A stretch of DNA of 64,000 nt. It comes from Ottelia alismoides. Its lineage: Eukaryota > Streptophyta > Magnoliopsida > Alismatales > Hydrocharitaceae. The position numbers and the translations under genes were made by a program. Shown here piece after piece: positions 1-12,725 of this stretch. Below the pieces are notes generated by a model. That model saw nothing but the letters and a program-made list of their open reading frames with translations. It had not been told where the DNA came from and made no database searches. Numbering within the stretch: the first letter of the stretch is position 1; each line of letters begins with the position of its first letter. Where the stretch lies: the NCBI GenBank assembly GCA_037367405.1, contig JAZKJV010000600.1:1426001-1490000 (forward strand), written 5' to 3'.

Positions 1-3000
1 TACAAGAAAACAGTGAATAAAGGTTTTGGCCGAGATTAAAATGGGAAGGAAAAATAGTAAAATGTAACAAAATTTTCCCAAATTAATTTTAAATAAAAGA
101 CAATAAAATAAGGAAGCTACAGAACCTGAGTTTATATTTTTAGGGTTTTTCTATGATTTTTTAGATTTTTTGAAGTTTTTAGAGGTTTTCTAATTTTTAG
201 GAGTTTTACTTTGAATTTTTTAGTGGTTTTGGACTGACACTAAAATATGATAAAACACACAAAATATATTTTTTTGGAATTTTTCAAAATGTTTTTATAA
301 TTTTTATGGAATTTTCTAATGCAAACAGTAGCAAAAAAGCATGTTTTTGATTTTCAATAAATATTAAAATGCAATCAAAATGCAATGTAAAATATGGCGT
401 GAATGTGCAATGCAACAAGAACCTAAAATGATTTTTGTGGAATTTTTGGGATTTTTGAAATGCATGCAATAAATAGAGATGGCAAAAAGAAACTACACTA
501 CTAGCAAGGGCTTAATCGTAAATAGCCAAAAATCCCAGGGCACGCTTGCAATTTTCACAAAAGTTATATACTGAAATGAATAGTTTAAGGACCAAATGCA
601 AATGACCAGACCCGCAAGGGGTCTCGCGCAAAAACTCCCAGACCCACGTGCGTCGCACTCGCGCTTGGTAGGGGCACGGATGCAATTATCAAAAAGTTCT
701 GGGTGAGATTGCAAATTGCTTAAAATTCTATAACTCCATAGGAAGGTTTATAGACTAAAACAGAATAACCATAACCCCAGGGTATCCCGCGCAAAATGTC
801 CAGGTATGCACGTGCTACACACGCGCACCTGGAAGGACCTAAACGTAATAACCCAAAATAAGGGGGTTCTGGATGCAAAATATACAAAATAAAATGCACG
901 ACTGATGAAAGTCTATAGTTCGAATATTAAATGCACAAAATGGCAGGGGTTTAGTCGCAAAATACCCCTCAGGCGCTGATGGACGGTGGAGTGCGCCCCA
1001 CTTATACACGTGACGCTACCATACGTGTCGATGACGGTTGGGCTTGGACGCCCGAGATTATATCCTGTTATGGCGATCAACGGCTGTGGCTTCTTCAGAT
1101 CTGATGGCTGCTGTAGTGCCTGGAGCTTCTGATCAATCAGACGGCTGCGGGCAAGGCAGGAAGAATTGGGAGGAGTCCTCTCCTGAGCGAGCTTCCCCCG
1201 CAAAGAACGCCCGCCTCCGTCGGCCGTCGTGACTTCAAAAAAGGATGGAGAGCTTCCTGGGGCAACCTCCTGGCATTTGGCGGCCTCAAAATGGCGGGAG
1301 AATCGCCGGTAAGCCGCCGCGACGAGGAGGAACGGGAGGCGCTCCAGGTATCTTGGGCTCCCCCAAAAACGAATCCCGATGGGGTTCTCTCGACCCTGGG
1401 ACTTGCATAGAAAGAACGAATACGACAGTAGAGGGTTCCCAGGGCTTACGAGGGTGATTGACTGGAATGGGTGCAGAAATGAAGTTCGCCGGAGCTTGCT
1501 CCGGCGAGGCGGTGGTGCCATGAAGGAATGGGTATGGATCGAAAATGAAGAGGCTAAACTAATCCTAAGGCTACGCTAACGAAGAAAACGCAAGAAAAAG
1601 ATCTAAAAACGACCTCAAGGGCTGGAAGCCCATGGTATGTACCTCACGACCAGTTGGTCGGAGATGGGGTGGAAGCCGACCCTACAACCCTCACTGCACC
1701 TCAACGGGGGTGCTGGGGTCAATCCCTTGTCACTAGAGACCCATTAGCAACAACCTGGAGGTCTGAAGCTCGCAAGAGACGGTTCAAAGAGGAAGGGGGG
1801 TGACTGGGGGTATTTTGAATAGATGGGCGACATGCGCGAAGAACGAGGCGATGGCGGTTGCTTCGATGCTCCACAACCCAAGCAAATCTTTGGGCGTGTA
1901 TCCTTGATAGTAGAGCAACAAAAGTCGTGAAGGGCATTTCATGTTTTGGTGAAAGAACGAGCCTCGAAAAAAGGGTAAAAATGGGTCAAAACCCATTCTG
2001 ACACAGCAGTGGGAGTAGGTCAGACAGTTGACCGGGGTCAACTGTCAGACCAACCTGGTTGGTCCACGTGGACCAACCAAGAAAAATCCCTGGAAATGAT
2101 TTATTAATTCATTAAAAAATAGCAAATGATATTATTAAATTTAGGTTATTAAATAAAAAATATTTTATTTTATTTAGTATTTTATGGTTATATGTAGTTA
2201 TTTTTATGAAGTATAAATTTATAAGTTCACTTTTATACCCTTTATAGGTATATTAACTATATATTTTATTAATTTATTTTTATTTTGTATTTTTAATTAA
2301 TTAATTTTTGTTTATTATTTTATAAAATTAAAGAATACTTTTATACACTTAAAAATATTTTTATTTTATTTTTCTGATGTATTTTGTTCATTTAATAAAA
2401 TAAAAGTAATATTAATATAGGTATGTATATAGGTTCTATACCTATGTATTATAAATAAACAGTATTTTTTATTTGAATTTATTTTGTATTTTTATTCTGA
2501 TTTTAATGTACAAATATATTATAAGTAATATTTACAAAATTATAAAAATATAAAATTATAAAAATAATGAATAAATAATAAATGGAATATTGTAATCTGT
2601 GCAATTATACAATAGGGATCCAAAACTCAACTTTCAAACCGTAGCTCCGCCAAATGCGAAACCACCGCCATTAAATAGCTTATTTTGAACTATATACAAT
2701 TAAAATGAGTTTGATGCATTTGGAGTTTTCGTTTGTGAGATACGGATCTGTGAAGTTGGGATTTTGGAATTTTATTCAGACCATAACTTTTTATCTGTAC
2801 ATTATTTTTGAGTGAAATTAATTTTGTATTTTTATTTATTTAATTATCTACAACTTTCATATAAAAAGTTTCTTTATTTTAAGTATAAAAAGTGGAACCA
2901 AAAATAGGTCCTAAAATGAATAAAGAATGGATAAAATAAAAGGTATTTTAGTGGTTTTTGTCCCTTATCTCCCCCTACTTTATTCCTTGTCGACCTAGTC

Positions 3001-3231
3001 ATCGAGATGCCTAGGTCTCGAGGTTTCGGGTCATAAAATATTTACAATATTTTATTCTTTTTTTTTCTTTTATTTATTCTATAATTTTGGCTTTAATTAC
3101 AGGATTTTATACACTATTTACATGTACATGCATGAATGCTAAGATGCTCTAATTAAGGGTATTTACACGCTTTTGCTAGGGTTTTTGAGGCCAAAATGAT
3201 AGAATAAAGATGATGAAATGTGGATTCATCA
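1..3231 (-). mobile_element. Athila-type LTR, left end outside window
   Basis: This is the larger part of a long terminal repeat of the same family as the LTRs of the coding Athila element at 47596-64000. The block at about 2600-3231 reads almost like 50830-51452, including the shared stretch around 2615-2690. In element sense (minus strand) the LTR begins at 3231 with TGATGAATCCACATTTCATC, the family's terminal palindrome. Compared with the 3.86-kb full copy, about 600 bp should lie left of the window. A GC-rich island near 1040-1560 gives open frames on both strands, which I read as LTR composition and not as genes. No polypurine tract follows at 3232, so this may be a solo LTR inserted in the LINE; the left target duplication cannot be seen. 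Confidence 0.85.
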
Positions 3232-5274
3232 TCTCCTTTGTACGCTCACTCTATGACTGAAATCAAGTAGAAAATTCTTTAGCAGCACCAATTTGGAAGC
3301 CAGACACCTGACAGTCGACCCCTCCACCTGCCAACCCCTCCACTGTGTAACCACCTCGTCCTCAACCCATCCTCCATCAACCAAGCTCTCTCAAATTTGA
3401 AAAAGGATTTGGGCTACATCTGCTCCTCTGAAGACCACAAGATTGGCGTATGATCAGAGTGTGCCCGAGGCAGCGCCCACGCCCGAGGGAGGGGAAAATC
3501 CACCTCCTCAGATGACAACAGAAATCTATCCAACCTCGATCTCGATGCATCATTCTTCCATGTGTAAGCACATCCTGCCGCATTAATAACAGTGAGTCCC
3601 TAGTCCAGGACTTGAATCCTGAAATCCTCGGAGCCAGCATCGCATCCACCTCCCCTCAAAGGCCTAACATCAGCCATCAGGGTTACATTTAGGTCGCCCC
3701 CAATGAGCCAAATGTCCTCCTCCTTACGCGCTCCCACCTCCGAGATATCTACCGCTAAGGACCCCACTGCCGGACTTGTAGGACCATACACATTAGTCAA
3801 CGTAAAAATGATGTTATCCACTTTTCTCTTAAGGCACACAGATAACGAAAACACAAATCTCCTCTCTACCAGCTTCTCAAGTCAGACCTCCTCCAACCGG
3901 TCAGGAGCCCTCCCGCCACTCCCTAAGCCTCAACCTCAGCAAATCAAACGAAGAGACACTACCTAGATCACACCATACCTCACCCCCTGCCTTGGAGATC
4001 TTCATTCTTGCAGGAGCACAATATCTGCATGAGCATCGCCTAGCAACTTTCTGACCCGCGGTTGTTTCTCGGGACGACCCAAACCCCTCACATTCCATGA
4101 GATACCTTCATTTAGAAACTTCTTTGGTCTTCCCTCATAGTGGAACCATGCCCAAACTTTTCGCAAAATGCCTATCAAGCATGACGAAAAAACTTGGTCT
4201 TCCAATAGGCGACGACGGACCTTTGTTCTCCGCTGTTGCGCAAACACCTTCATAAACCCCCGGGCTCAGTTTCGCCCCCACCAACAATTTCCTCTTCTCC
4301 CTCCTCCTCCATCCGTGAGGCTATCGTTCAAAACACCACCCCACCCGCACCCCCCATCTCCCAGCCTCGCTTCCCCAACCCCCTGTATCTTCCTCCCTGA
4401 CCTCGTTAAACACCCCCTTCCCTTTCTCCTTCCCCTTCCATATCAAGGTTTTCCCTTTCCAACCTCTCCCCGGTCTGCACATGTAGAGGCAACATCCCTC
4501 CCCCCCTCTGCCTGCACAGCCTCCTCCCTCCCCACATGAGTACTACCTCCTCCTCCACTGGAGACGCCACCTCCTGCTAAACCACAACCACCCTTATCTC
4601 CCCCTCTAAGCGTCTGGTCCACTACCACTAGCCCGGTGACCCTCCTCTCAACCTTCCCTGCACTAGTGCTTAAAACCACAGCTAACCCCGTGGCCCCCGC
4701 CCCGCCGCCCTCATGCCGCCTCGACAAGCACGTCGGCTCAGGAGTCTAAACCAGACCACCCTCCACCCCACCAGCAAGTCCGAGTTCTACCACCAACTCA
4801 CAGCGCGAGACCTCTTTCCCTTCTCCACCATGCTTCTGCACCCCTTCGGCAACAACCCCTACGTCTTGTGTTGAGGAGTCCAGATCTCTCTGGAGAAGGC
4901 CCCCTCGTCTGCCTCCCCGTTGCCTAAAGATGAGGGACTAGGATCCCCCCCATCGGTCACCTCCCTCCAAATGGAATTCCCCCTTGCCCACCCCGATACC
5001 GCGGCTATAGAAATTTCATGACCCGCACCCTAGTCCGAACGCCTGCCATAAAGGGGTCATGCCCTTCCGTGATAAATCACACGAATAATTCCTTCGAAAC
5101 TGCCACCTTGGACACATGTGGGAAATGCCCTTGGATCAAAGAATCTAAAGGAAATGCGAGTGTGGCAATTGCTCTTGGAAACCACCGTTGGAGATTGATG
5201 GCCATTCCCAATTTCAAAATCCCTATGTTTTGCCGCAATTGTGTTAGCAATGTGAGCCCGAGGCGAACCATTCC
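3232..5274 (-). pseudogene. L1-type LINE relic: ORF1 tail and ORF2 endonuclease
   Basis: Minus-strand remains of a plant L1-type non-LTR retrotransposon. The start of the ORF2 apurinic-type endonuclease, which nicks target DNA, is seen near 4100 (WNVRGLG, then LLQE). It continues with FTLTNVYGP and a GGDLN block near 3690-3830 and ends with SRLDRFL and the catalytic SDHTPIL block near 3440-3540. These pieces lie in different frames with stops between them, so the gene is dead. The reverse transcriptase that should follow is absent because the LTR at 1-3231 abuts the break. Upstream (4270-5270) is a low-complexity stretch that I take as the C-terminal tail of ORF1, since the zinc-knuckle part lies at 7789-8690 beyond an inserted sequence. 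Family assignment is firm; exact ends are approximate. Confidence 0.8.
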
Positions 5275-7788
5275 TGCAATAAATGTTATTGTAATAAATG
5301 ATTTATCAATAAAAGTTATTGATTATTTTTCACTCCCTTTCTGAGATTGAATGAATGAATGCACTATAAGGTCCCTCTATACAATAAGGGTTATGTACCA
5401 TGGCCAGCTTGACAATCATGCAGCTGTTGTTTCATTGATTGAATCATAGAGGTTGATGCTTGGATGAATATCTAAGGAGTTAGATAGAGGACTCATCAAG
5501 CATCATCAAATGATTGTTAAGTGATGATCTCCAGCCTGAGTAGGAGATGTCAATCCTTTCTCATTTGGATGAGATCTGACTGACCTCTTGATGCACGTCC
5601 TCTACATGGGAATAGTCATTCGGAGGTGTCAGATTAGTTGAGTCAATGGATTGACTTAACGAGATCGAGATAACCAAAGACCTATGTTGAATACTGCCAC
5701 AGCACATGCATGCATCCTCTGACCAGAGACAGATGTGTTGCTATATGTCTGAGTGTGTACATTTGGCAGACCAATAGGTTGATGACCTAACCAAGGTCTA
5801 TACACCGACGAGCTGGTGTGCATGTAAGAACATATGAGTAATACGATCTCTCAAAGGGATCATACAGGTTCACATGTGAACCAGAAGACATGAGCTCACT
5901 CATGAGATATTGGGACTGATCAAATTCCATGCATGGTCGTCATTCTTTGGAAGCATGACATGAACTTGATGGTAAGATATATGCTTTGGGAAAGCATATG
6001 ATTTATACCAATTCCCAATGACCAAGACTGAGAAACTTGGTCATCAAATCCTGAAGATGATAGTGTAAAATTGATCTATATCTTCAGGATGATCATAGGT
6101 CTTCCAGTATGCAGGATGTAGAGGTATTGGGAGTACCTGAGGGTGATGTGATCATAAATGATTGTATAGCCATGACGCTTCCATTCCGAGGGAGTGATGA
6201 AACAGATTTGGATTTTAGTGGCTCCTCTCAGTAGAGAAGTGACCTAATCTTAGTCCATGTATGGGACGTTGATCTGAATAAAATTCATATGCAATGAGAA
6301 GATTAGGCTTGCGGCCTTGATTTAATCAAGCATTTGTGGGAGGTCCATAAGATCTGGATTTGAGATATGATCTCAATATCCAAGTCACTATACGTGGAAC
6401 AATACAATCGCCATGTCCTTATCTCCAAGTATCTACGGAAAAATCGCATTATTCTTGAAAGTGTTCAAGAATAATTCCATAGTTGAATTATATGTAAGCA
6501 TTAAGAGAATGATAATTAAATGTGATTTAATTATCTTGATGCATGTGGAAATTATATAATATAATTAAATGTGATTTAATTATTGTGGATTAAAATAATA
6601 TGGATAGCAATATCAAATTATTCATAATATATATTATAAATGTGATTTATAATGTATTAGAGAGAGCTAATTATAATTTATATTTGTTAATTAATTAATA
6701 ATGTGTATTGGATACACATTGTGTAATTAATTGAAAATGTAAATTATATTTTGTTTTGGGTTGTGAATGTGATTCACAAATTTCCAATGGCAAGATTGCA
6801 ATATTCTCAAAATTAATTGCGAATTAATTTTTTAGAATAAATTACAACAAAAGTTGCTGGAAAAAATAATGGAGATTTTCATGGAGATATGCAATCTCAT
6901 GAGATTTCATGAGATTGCCTCCACATGGAAACAAGTGGACGGCTACCAAGTCCTATATGGAATTGGTGGCCGTCCACCATATTTCATGGGGAGATGTTAT
7001 CTCCATGATGATTATCTCTTTATATGTTTGATTTAATTTAGGACTGAATTGTATTTGATTTATCAAATATATTTAATCTAAATTAAATTATTAGTTATTG
7101 GCTTTTACCAACAACAATCTTGACCATAGGATTAAATATAAATCAATTTCATCCATTGATTTTATGCATCAAATGGATTGTGATCCATGGATCCCAAAAC
7201 CCTATAAATAGAGAGGCATACCATGCTCTCTAGGGTTATGCAATTGAGATACATCTCTCTCTCTCTCATTCCACACGTCACCCCTTCTCTTCTCTCCATT
7301 AGTAGTCGTCCACCAAACCCTAGAGGAGAAAGCTCGTCGACGCTTCACCACCACGCCGCCGCCTCGACGTTCTTCGATTCTCCATCTTCTTTGGAGTGCT
7401 TCACTCACGAAGAAGGTGTTTGATCTCGTACGACAAGATCAGGAGTTCACCGTGCTTGGATCAACTCGGTTGATTGCGAGGATCGCACACTCATCCCCGT
7501 GCTCGCAAGTGTCTTCTCCAACAATCGGACTTGAGACATGAGGTCTCTTTTCGTAGAGACTCGATCAACCACGCTACAAGAGGTACTTCTATATACTTGA
7601 TGTGGTTATATATGAAACGGTCCATGAATTGTTCTTGGATCATGTGGTTTCATTGTATGAAATTTTTTAAAATTCTGCTACATAGAACAACTAGTTCGAC
7701 TAGTCGTTCTTCATCGTATTTGATATGATGCTCACGCTTCCGTGATGCGCTTGAGGATTATCCCATATCCTTTAAATTGATGGTGGAA
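5275..7788 (+). mobile_element. LTR-like insertion splitting the LINE (probably copia-type)
   Basis: A 2.5-kb non-coding stretch separates two parts of one minus-strand LINE. It starts with TGCAATAAATG and ends with ATTACA (TG...CA). It is followed by ATAGTCTCAGAGG, which resembles the tRNA-iMet primer site (TGGTATCAGAGC) used by many plant copia elements. A TATA box lies at 7203, followed by a CT-rich leader near 7255-7290. No open frame of note is present. From about 5600 to 7010 it holds a dense chain of short hairpins. I found no clean 5-bp target duplication, so both ends are uncertain and the plus orientation rests on the TATA box and the primer-like site. Confidence 0.45.
7203..7210 (+). 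promoter_or_regulatory. TATA box of the LTR-like element
   Basis: TATAAATA preceded by CC and followed by GAGAGG, then a CT-repeat leader about 50 bases downstream. This is the usual layout of an LTR promoter at the U3/R border and suggests transcription to the right. Activity is not shown by the sequence. Confidence 0.45.
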
Positions 7789-8690
7789 TTACAATAGTCT
7801 CAGAGGAAATAATCCTTGGAGAAACCTCTGTCGTGATTGGCGGAAGACCAACCACCTGCGCGCCTCCCCTCGAGGAAACTCACTTCGTCGCTACCAAAAC
7901 ACGACCCCTGCCACAGTTGGCTCCATCGAAGAGATTTCTAACTGCAACCGCCGCCCCTCCACAGTCGACGTCCACCACCCGATCATCCGAGGATGAAGAC
8001 ACTGCACACAGACAACCGGGTCTCCACTCTCCCCCGACAAGAGACCAGACGCAGCCAAACCTTTTACATCTGCAATACCCACTGATAGTTGGTGAACCTG
8101 ATGTAGGTTCCTCCATAAGAGAGAAATCCCTTTAACTCTAATCAGATCCAGGTTCCTCTGTGACAAGCAGCCATCGCTAGCCCGCACTTTTCTCCATTTG
8201 AGTAGCGACCTCCTCGATTGCGTCAGAGACAACAACGCCTCTACTTCGCCTCCAGACAAACCCCTAGCCTAAACCCTCCAAGGTGATAGTGTTGTCACAT
8301 CTCCTTTGAATCCTCCCCTAGAAACGTAACCCACGTCCGGAGACCCCTTAAATAGGGACCCTCTGCCCCCTCCTTCCCCAACCAGGAATTGATGTGCTCC
8401 AAAAGAAGTCGCCTCCACCAGCTTCGAGGGACCTTTCCCTGTGCAGTTCCAGTTTCGATGCACGAAGCCCAAACATCTGAAGCAGCGAATAGCATCTCTG
8501 CACTTCCTCGCCCAATGACCAACCGATCCACAATGGAAGCAACCTCCCCCAAAAGGATTCCCAATCCCTATGCTGGGAAGATCACCACGACGAGATCCAT
8601 CGTGAAGAGACCCTCCAGCCTTCCTTGAGTGAGCCTGCCTGTGAACCTCAGTCCACCCTCCCTCTCCCTCACCACAATGTTTTCTCAAAA
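7789..8690 (-). pseudogene. L1-type LINE relic: ORF1 zinc-knuckle part
   Basis: Minus-strand ORF1 fragment of a plant L1-type LINE, the RNA-binding protein of the element. An open stretch at 8269-8688 holds two CCHC-like knuckles in a row: CFHCGSVGHWARKC, then CFRCLGFVHRNWNC. Tandem knuckles after a DUF4283-type domain are typical of plant L1 ORF1, but the N-terminal domain is missing because similarity stops near 8690. The lower-coordinate part (7891-8259) is open in a shifted frame and reads as the tail after the knuckles. Orientation and position fit the fragment at 3232-5274, so the two are probably one LINE divided by the LTR-like insertion. Confidence 0.7.
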
Positions 8691-9329
8691 TGTTGTTAAA
8701 TGCTTGTTATTAGATCGGTATTTTGCCTCTTGTAAATTTAGTACGATAATTTTAAAGTCATGTTTCGAAGTCAAATTTCATCAATTGGGAAAATTTATGA
8801 ATTAACAAACGCCAACGCCAAATCAAGCAAACATAACTCATAAGTTCGAGGCAAATTGTGTTAGGTTGAACACACACCTAAGTTGCTCACTTGAATATAT
8901 ATATATATATATATATATACCATCATATAGTCTCAAAACTTATTTTAATATTTCACTTTGTTAATAATTTTCGTGGGGAGAGATTTTATATCGAAAATGT
9001 AATGGAGCATTCCAGACTCCTACGTGGGTCGTGGTCTTTGTAATCTTTGTACTTGACTTGTGAATATAATTTTGTGGGTATCCACCTTTATGGTTCGACA
9101 CCCTTTTTCCTTAAAAAATAATATTTCACTTCGTAAATACTTTTCCTTCTAATTATTTATACTCAATAAGTAATGTTATGTGATGGTATAACCTATTTCT
9201 TTAAGACCCATTATACGGAGTTCTTAAAATCACTTAATCCGGTGTATTTATCATTATATATTAATTACAAATATTTGTCATCTATATTCTGACATGATAA
9301 GATAACGTGTAAATAACATATCATTAAAC
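8691..9329. other. AT-rich spacer, no gene recognised
   Basis: AT-rich DNA between two oppositely oriented LINE relics. It holds an (AT)n microsatellite and no open frame or element end that I recognise. Confidence 0.5.
8895..8919. repeat. (AT)n microsatellite
   Basis: Uninterrupted alternation of A and T over 25 bases. A similar tract lies at 21676-21697. Confidence 0.95.
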
Positions 9330-10254
9330 TCTGCTGGTGTTCAGGAGAGCAGTCAAAGAAGGATGGTGTGAGGGTTTCTGAAAGGGAGCCATCTCTGTTC
9401 CTCTTTTGCAATATACAGACGGCACAAAAATTTTCCTAGGGGCATAGAAGATATGAACAGAAGGACAAGGCTGTTAGTAGAGATCTTCAGCAGCATATCG
9501 GGTCTCAAGATCAATAGAGATAAGTTTGTGATGATTCTGTTTGGGATGGATAAGGAGGAGAGCGTATCAAGGGATGGGCTTTTTGAGAAGCTACTCATTC
9601 CTTACCTTGGGCTTCCTTTAGCAGCAGGAATGCTCAGGAAAGCGGAGTGGGATGTAGTACTAAGGAGATTTCAGCAGAGGCTTGTAGGTTGGAAAGCAGT
9701 CACCCTATCTAAAGGTGAGAAGTTGATTCTGCTAAAGCATGTATTGTTGACGATTCCTATCTTCTTTTCAACTCGGCTGATGCCAGAAGGGGTAAAGAAA
9801 AATATAGAGGTAATGATGAGAAGATTTTTCTGGTCACTTAGAAAGCATCAAAGACCAGGCATACATCTGGTCTCGGATGAGCTCACGAGGCAAAGAAGCG
9901 AAGGGTGACGTGGAATTTGGATGTGAGTTGTATGAATAAAGCACTTCTGGATGAATGGATGGTGCATATTTGGGATAATACAGATAGATTGACCATCTAG
10001 CTACTACATACCATCTAGGACGTCAACGGCTCCCTTGAAGCATGCAGAATGCATTTCGACCCCTCTCTTTGGAGCGGGGTCCGTGATATTTTACCATAGC
10101 CGAGGTCGAGAATGTCGCCAAAGTTGGGGATCGGGGAGGTCTTTCAGTTTTGGTAGGACAGCTGGTTGAGGGAGGGATAACTTTGCAATAGGTTCCCAAG
10201 ACGCTTTGGTTCGTGAGGTTCGGCCCTGAGAATTAGACCAAAGAAGTTGAAGAA
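9330..10254 (+). pseudogene. LINE reverse transcriptase relic (L1 type)
   Basis: Plus-strand C-terminal half of an L1-type reverse transcriptase. The RAVKEGW block is followed by LLQYTDGT at about 9400-9420, where the family has a YADD catalytic box; the second aspartate is lost and a stop follows. The open part (9453-9908) carries SGLKIN, then YLGLPL, GWKAVTLSKGEKLIL and the RFFW block, all family hallmarks. After a frame break, 9909-10225 keeps pieces of the tail domain (FQFW.DSWL, then NRFPRRF). The sequence is cut at 10254 by an LTR starting TGGTTAAGA. It lacks the polymerase N-terminus and is on the opposite strand from the LINE at 3232-8690, so I treat it as a separate copy. Confidence 0.85.
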
Positions 10255-11228
10255 TGGTTAAGAGTAGTACTTAAAATAGATCAATAGCAATCAAGCATAT
10301 GTAAGTGGTTCGCTATTTATTTTACCTGGTATAGCAATCTAGGGTCGAACACAAGGAGCACAATATACTACGAAGAAGTCAAATCTCAGAAATAAAACGA
10401 AATATTTTTGGTAATTTTATTATTACAATTTTTTAAGTTTTAATAAAGAAACTAAATCAACAAATGTAAAACAAGACAACCCAACAATCTTTTTGTATTT
10501 TTTCTTTATAGATAAAAATACTCAGAAAATTAAGATAATTTTTTTTTTGGATTTTTGAGGTTTTAAAATAATTTTGGTAATTTTAGGGTTTTTTGCAAAT
10601 GTTTTTGTAATTTTATAAAAATGAAACAATGATTAAAAATGCAAATGGTGCACAACATGGATTAAATTGCAAGCTAAAAACAATTAAAATGCCCTAATGT
10701 CCTGGATAGCAATTTTTTGTTAATAAAAACCCACAAACAGAGATTAAAATTGGAATTTTTATATATTTCTTTTACTTTATATGATTTTTATATGATTTTA
10801 GGTGTTTCTTGATTTTTAAATTTTTAGAGAGAATTTTCGAACAAAATTACTATTGTACATAAAATACACAAAACTGCATGTACAAGAATGCTTTTGTGAT
10901 TTTTAAAATAATATTCAAATTTTTATGGGTTTTATACTTTAGATACGACAATATTTAGGGATTTTTTATTTTTAAAATAGTAAATGTAAAGAAATTAATC
11001 AAAGAAAATTACACTAAATACTACACGCAATCAGGAGTTAGGGGTAATTTTCATGTAATGCTATTTATTAAGTCCAAAACACATTAAGTAATTAAGCACA
11101 GATATGCATATATGTTAAGTCCTAGGACCAAACAATAATGTGCAATAAAAACCTGGTCCACTTCTGCAAAAAGTCCAATCAAGCACACACACTACATATG
11201 ATCCATACTCACAAGGGCATAAATGCAA
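10255..11228 (-). mobile_element. Athila-type LTR fragment (R/U5 end, minus sense)
   Basis: The block starts TGGTTAAGAGTAG directly after the LINE and then gives the gap-rich text seen at 41315 (GCTAT, TACCTGGTAT, GGGTCGAACACAAGGAGCAC). It therefore carries the 3' end of an LTR whose sense is the minus strand. It runs into the phrase GGGCATAAATGCAATTAGACC and then the orientation flips near 11225. The other end of the same type of LTR may be the piece at 14690-15548. Confidence 0.6.
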
Positions 11229-12490
11229 TTAGACCCTCGTGGGTTTGGTTATTTTGTATTTGGTCATAAATTTTGGAAATACAGTGTAAACTTGTTGGTT
11301 ATTTTGCAATCCAGTCCTCGACATTTTTTATTATTGCCAATAGGTCCTCGCCAGGCGCGCGTGTTACGCACGTGGGTTCTAGAGTTTTTGCTGAAAAGCC
11401 CTCCTGTGTTTTGATATTTATTTTTAGTCCATTAACTTTTTGCTTGCGTATATTATTTCTATGAAATTTACACTTTGGCCCCTACAGTTTCTAATAATTA
11501 TAAAAATGCCCTTGCTAATAGTGTAGTTTCTCTTTGTTGGTTGTATTTATTTCATGCATCTATAGACCTCTAAAAAACCCACCAAAAATATCATAGCTGC
11601 CTGTTGAAAACTCTTCCACACCATATTTTTATTTTACATTTTTGCAGCATTTTCATATTTATAAAAATTCAAAAACATGCATTTCATCCCTGTTTGCAAT
11701 AGAAAATACATAAAAATTATAAAACATTTTTGAAAAATTCCAAAAAATTATATTTTGTGTGTTTTGCATCTTTAACCTTCACACGAAAAATCACTAAAAA
11801 TACAAAAGAAAACTCATAGAAATTTCAAACCCCTAAAACCTTTATAAAAATATAAAAAATCCATAAAAATCATAAAAATATACTTTTATTCCTGAATTTT
11901 CTATAATTTATTATATTTTTTAAAAATAATTTGAATAATTTTTGTTACTGTTTGATATTTTTCATCACCATTTTAATCTCAGGCATTTATTTTATTCCCT
12001 TTTTTTGAGTATTTTGAACTTTAAAAATGCCAAAAAATTAGCAAAAATAAAAAATATTAGATAATTATAAAAAACCCAAAAATATTTTATTTCCTATATT
12101 TTGGTTATTTTTACATACTTTTATCTCTCTCTCTCGTCTCTCTTGTATATATATCTTATATAGTTTTATATCTTTTTAAAAGAAAAAATATAAATCATAA
12201 AAAGAAAATACAAAATCAGAAAATTAAAAATCAAAATTAAATACATAAAATCAAAAATTAAAAAGAATATAAAACTAAAAACCAACAAAAATTAGCACTT
12301 CTATAGACAAATACATCACATTCGCATTTGAGCTTGATTGCCCCGATCTACCTACTTGCTTCCTGTGTTCGACATTGTACAATACTTGCACTATACACAT
12401 CTTTTGTAGAGTTATAATAAATTTTATCTCTACATATTACTTTTCATTGTTTGATCTTTGTTGTGGGTATTGTTGTTTGAATTCGGGTTT
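11229..12490 (+). mobile_element. Athila-type LTR fragment, plus sense
   Basis: From about 11229 the text matches the reverse complement of the LTR at 1-3231 (compare 11505-11530, GTGTAGTTTCTCTTTG, with 480-505). It ends with the R/U5-type phrase around 12355-12480 (GTGTTCGACA, CTTTTGTAGAGTTATAATA, TTGTTGTGGG) that also occurs at 14350-14460 and, reversed, at 47690-47800. The U3 half is missing. A further diverged repeat of this unit follows at 12726-14480. Confidence 0.55.
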
Positions 12491-12725
12491 CGTGTGAGGT
12501 CAACTCAATGACTATCGATTCGCCTTGTGAATTGATACAACCTTCGCAAAATCCGTTTCAACAGTATCCAACTGAGTGGCTCCCCGCCATTCGATTGCGC
12601 CTAATGCTGAGTATTTTGCACCCTCACCCAATGTATTTTTTTACTTATTCAATAGTCCATAAACTTTCATCACAGTTGTATTTATTTTGTACTATTTACA
12701 TCCATCTCCCTAAACTCTAGTGTAT

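Noticed and set aside
1038..1579. Overlapping open frames on both strands in a GC-rich patch
   Set aside because: They sit in the GC-rich middle of an LTR, have no family motif, and equivalents in related LTRs are broken.
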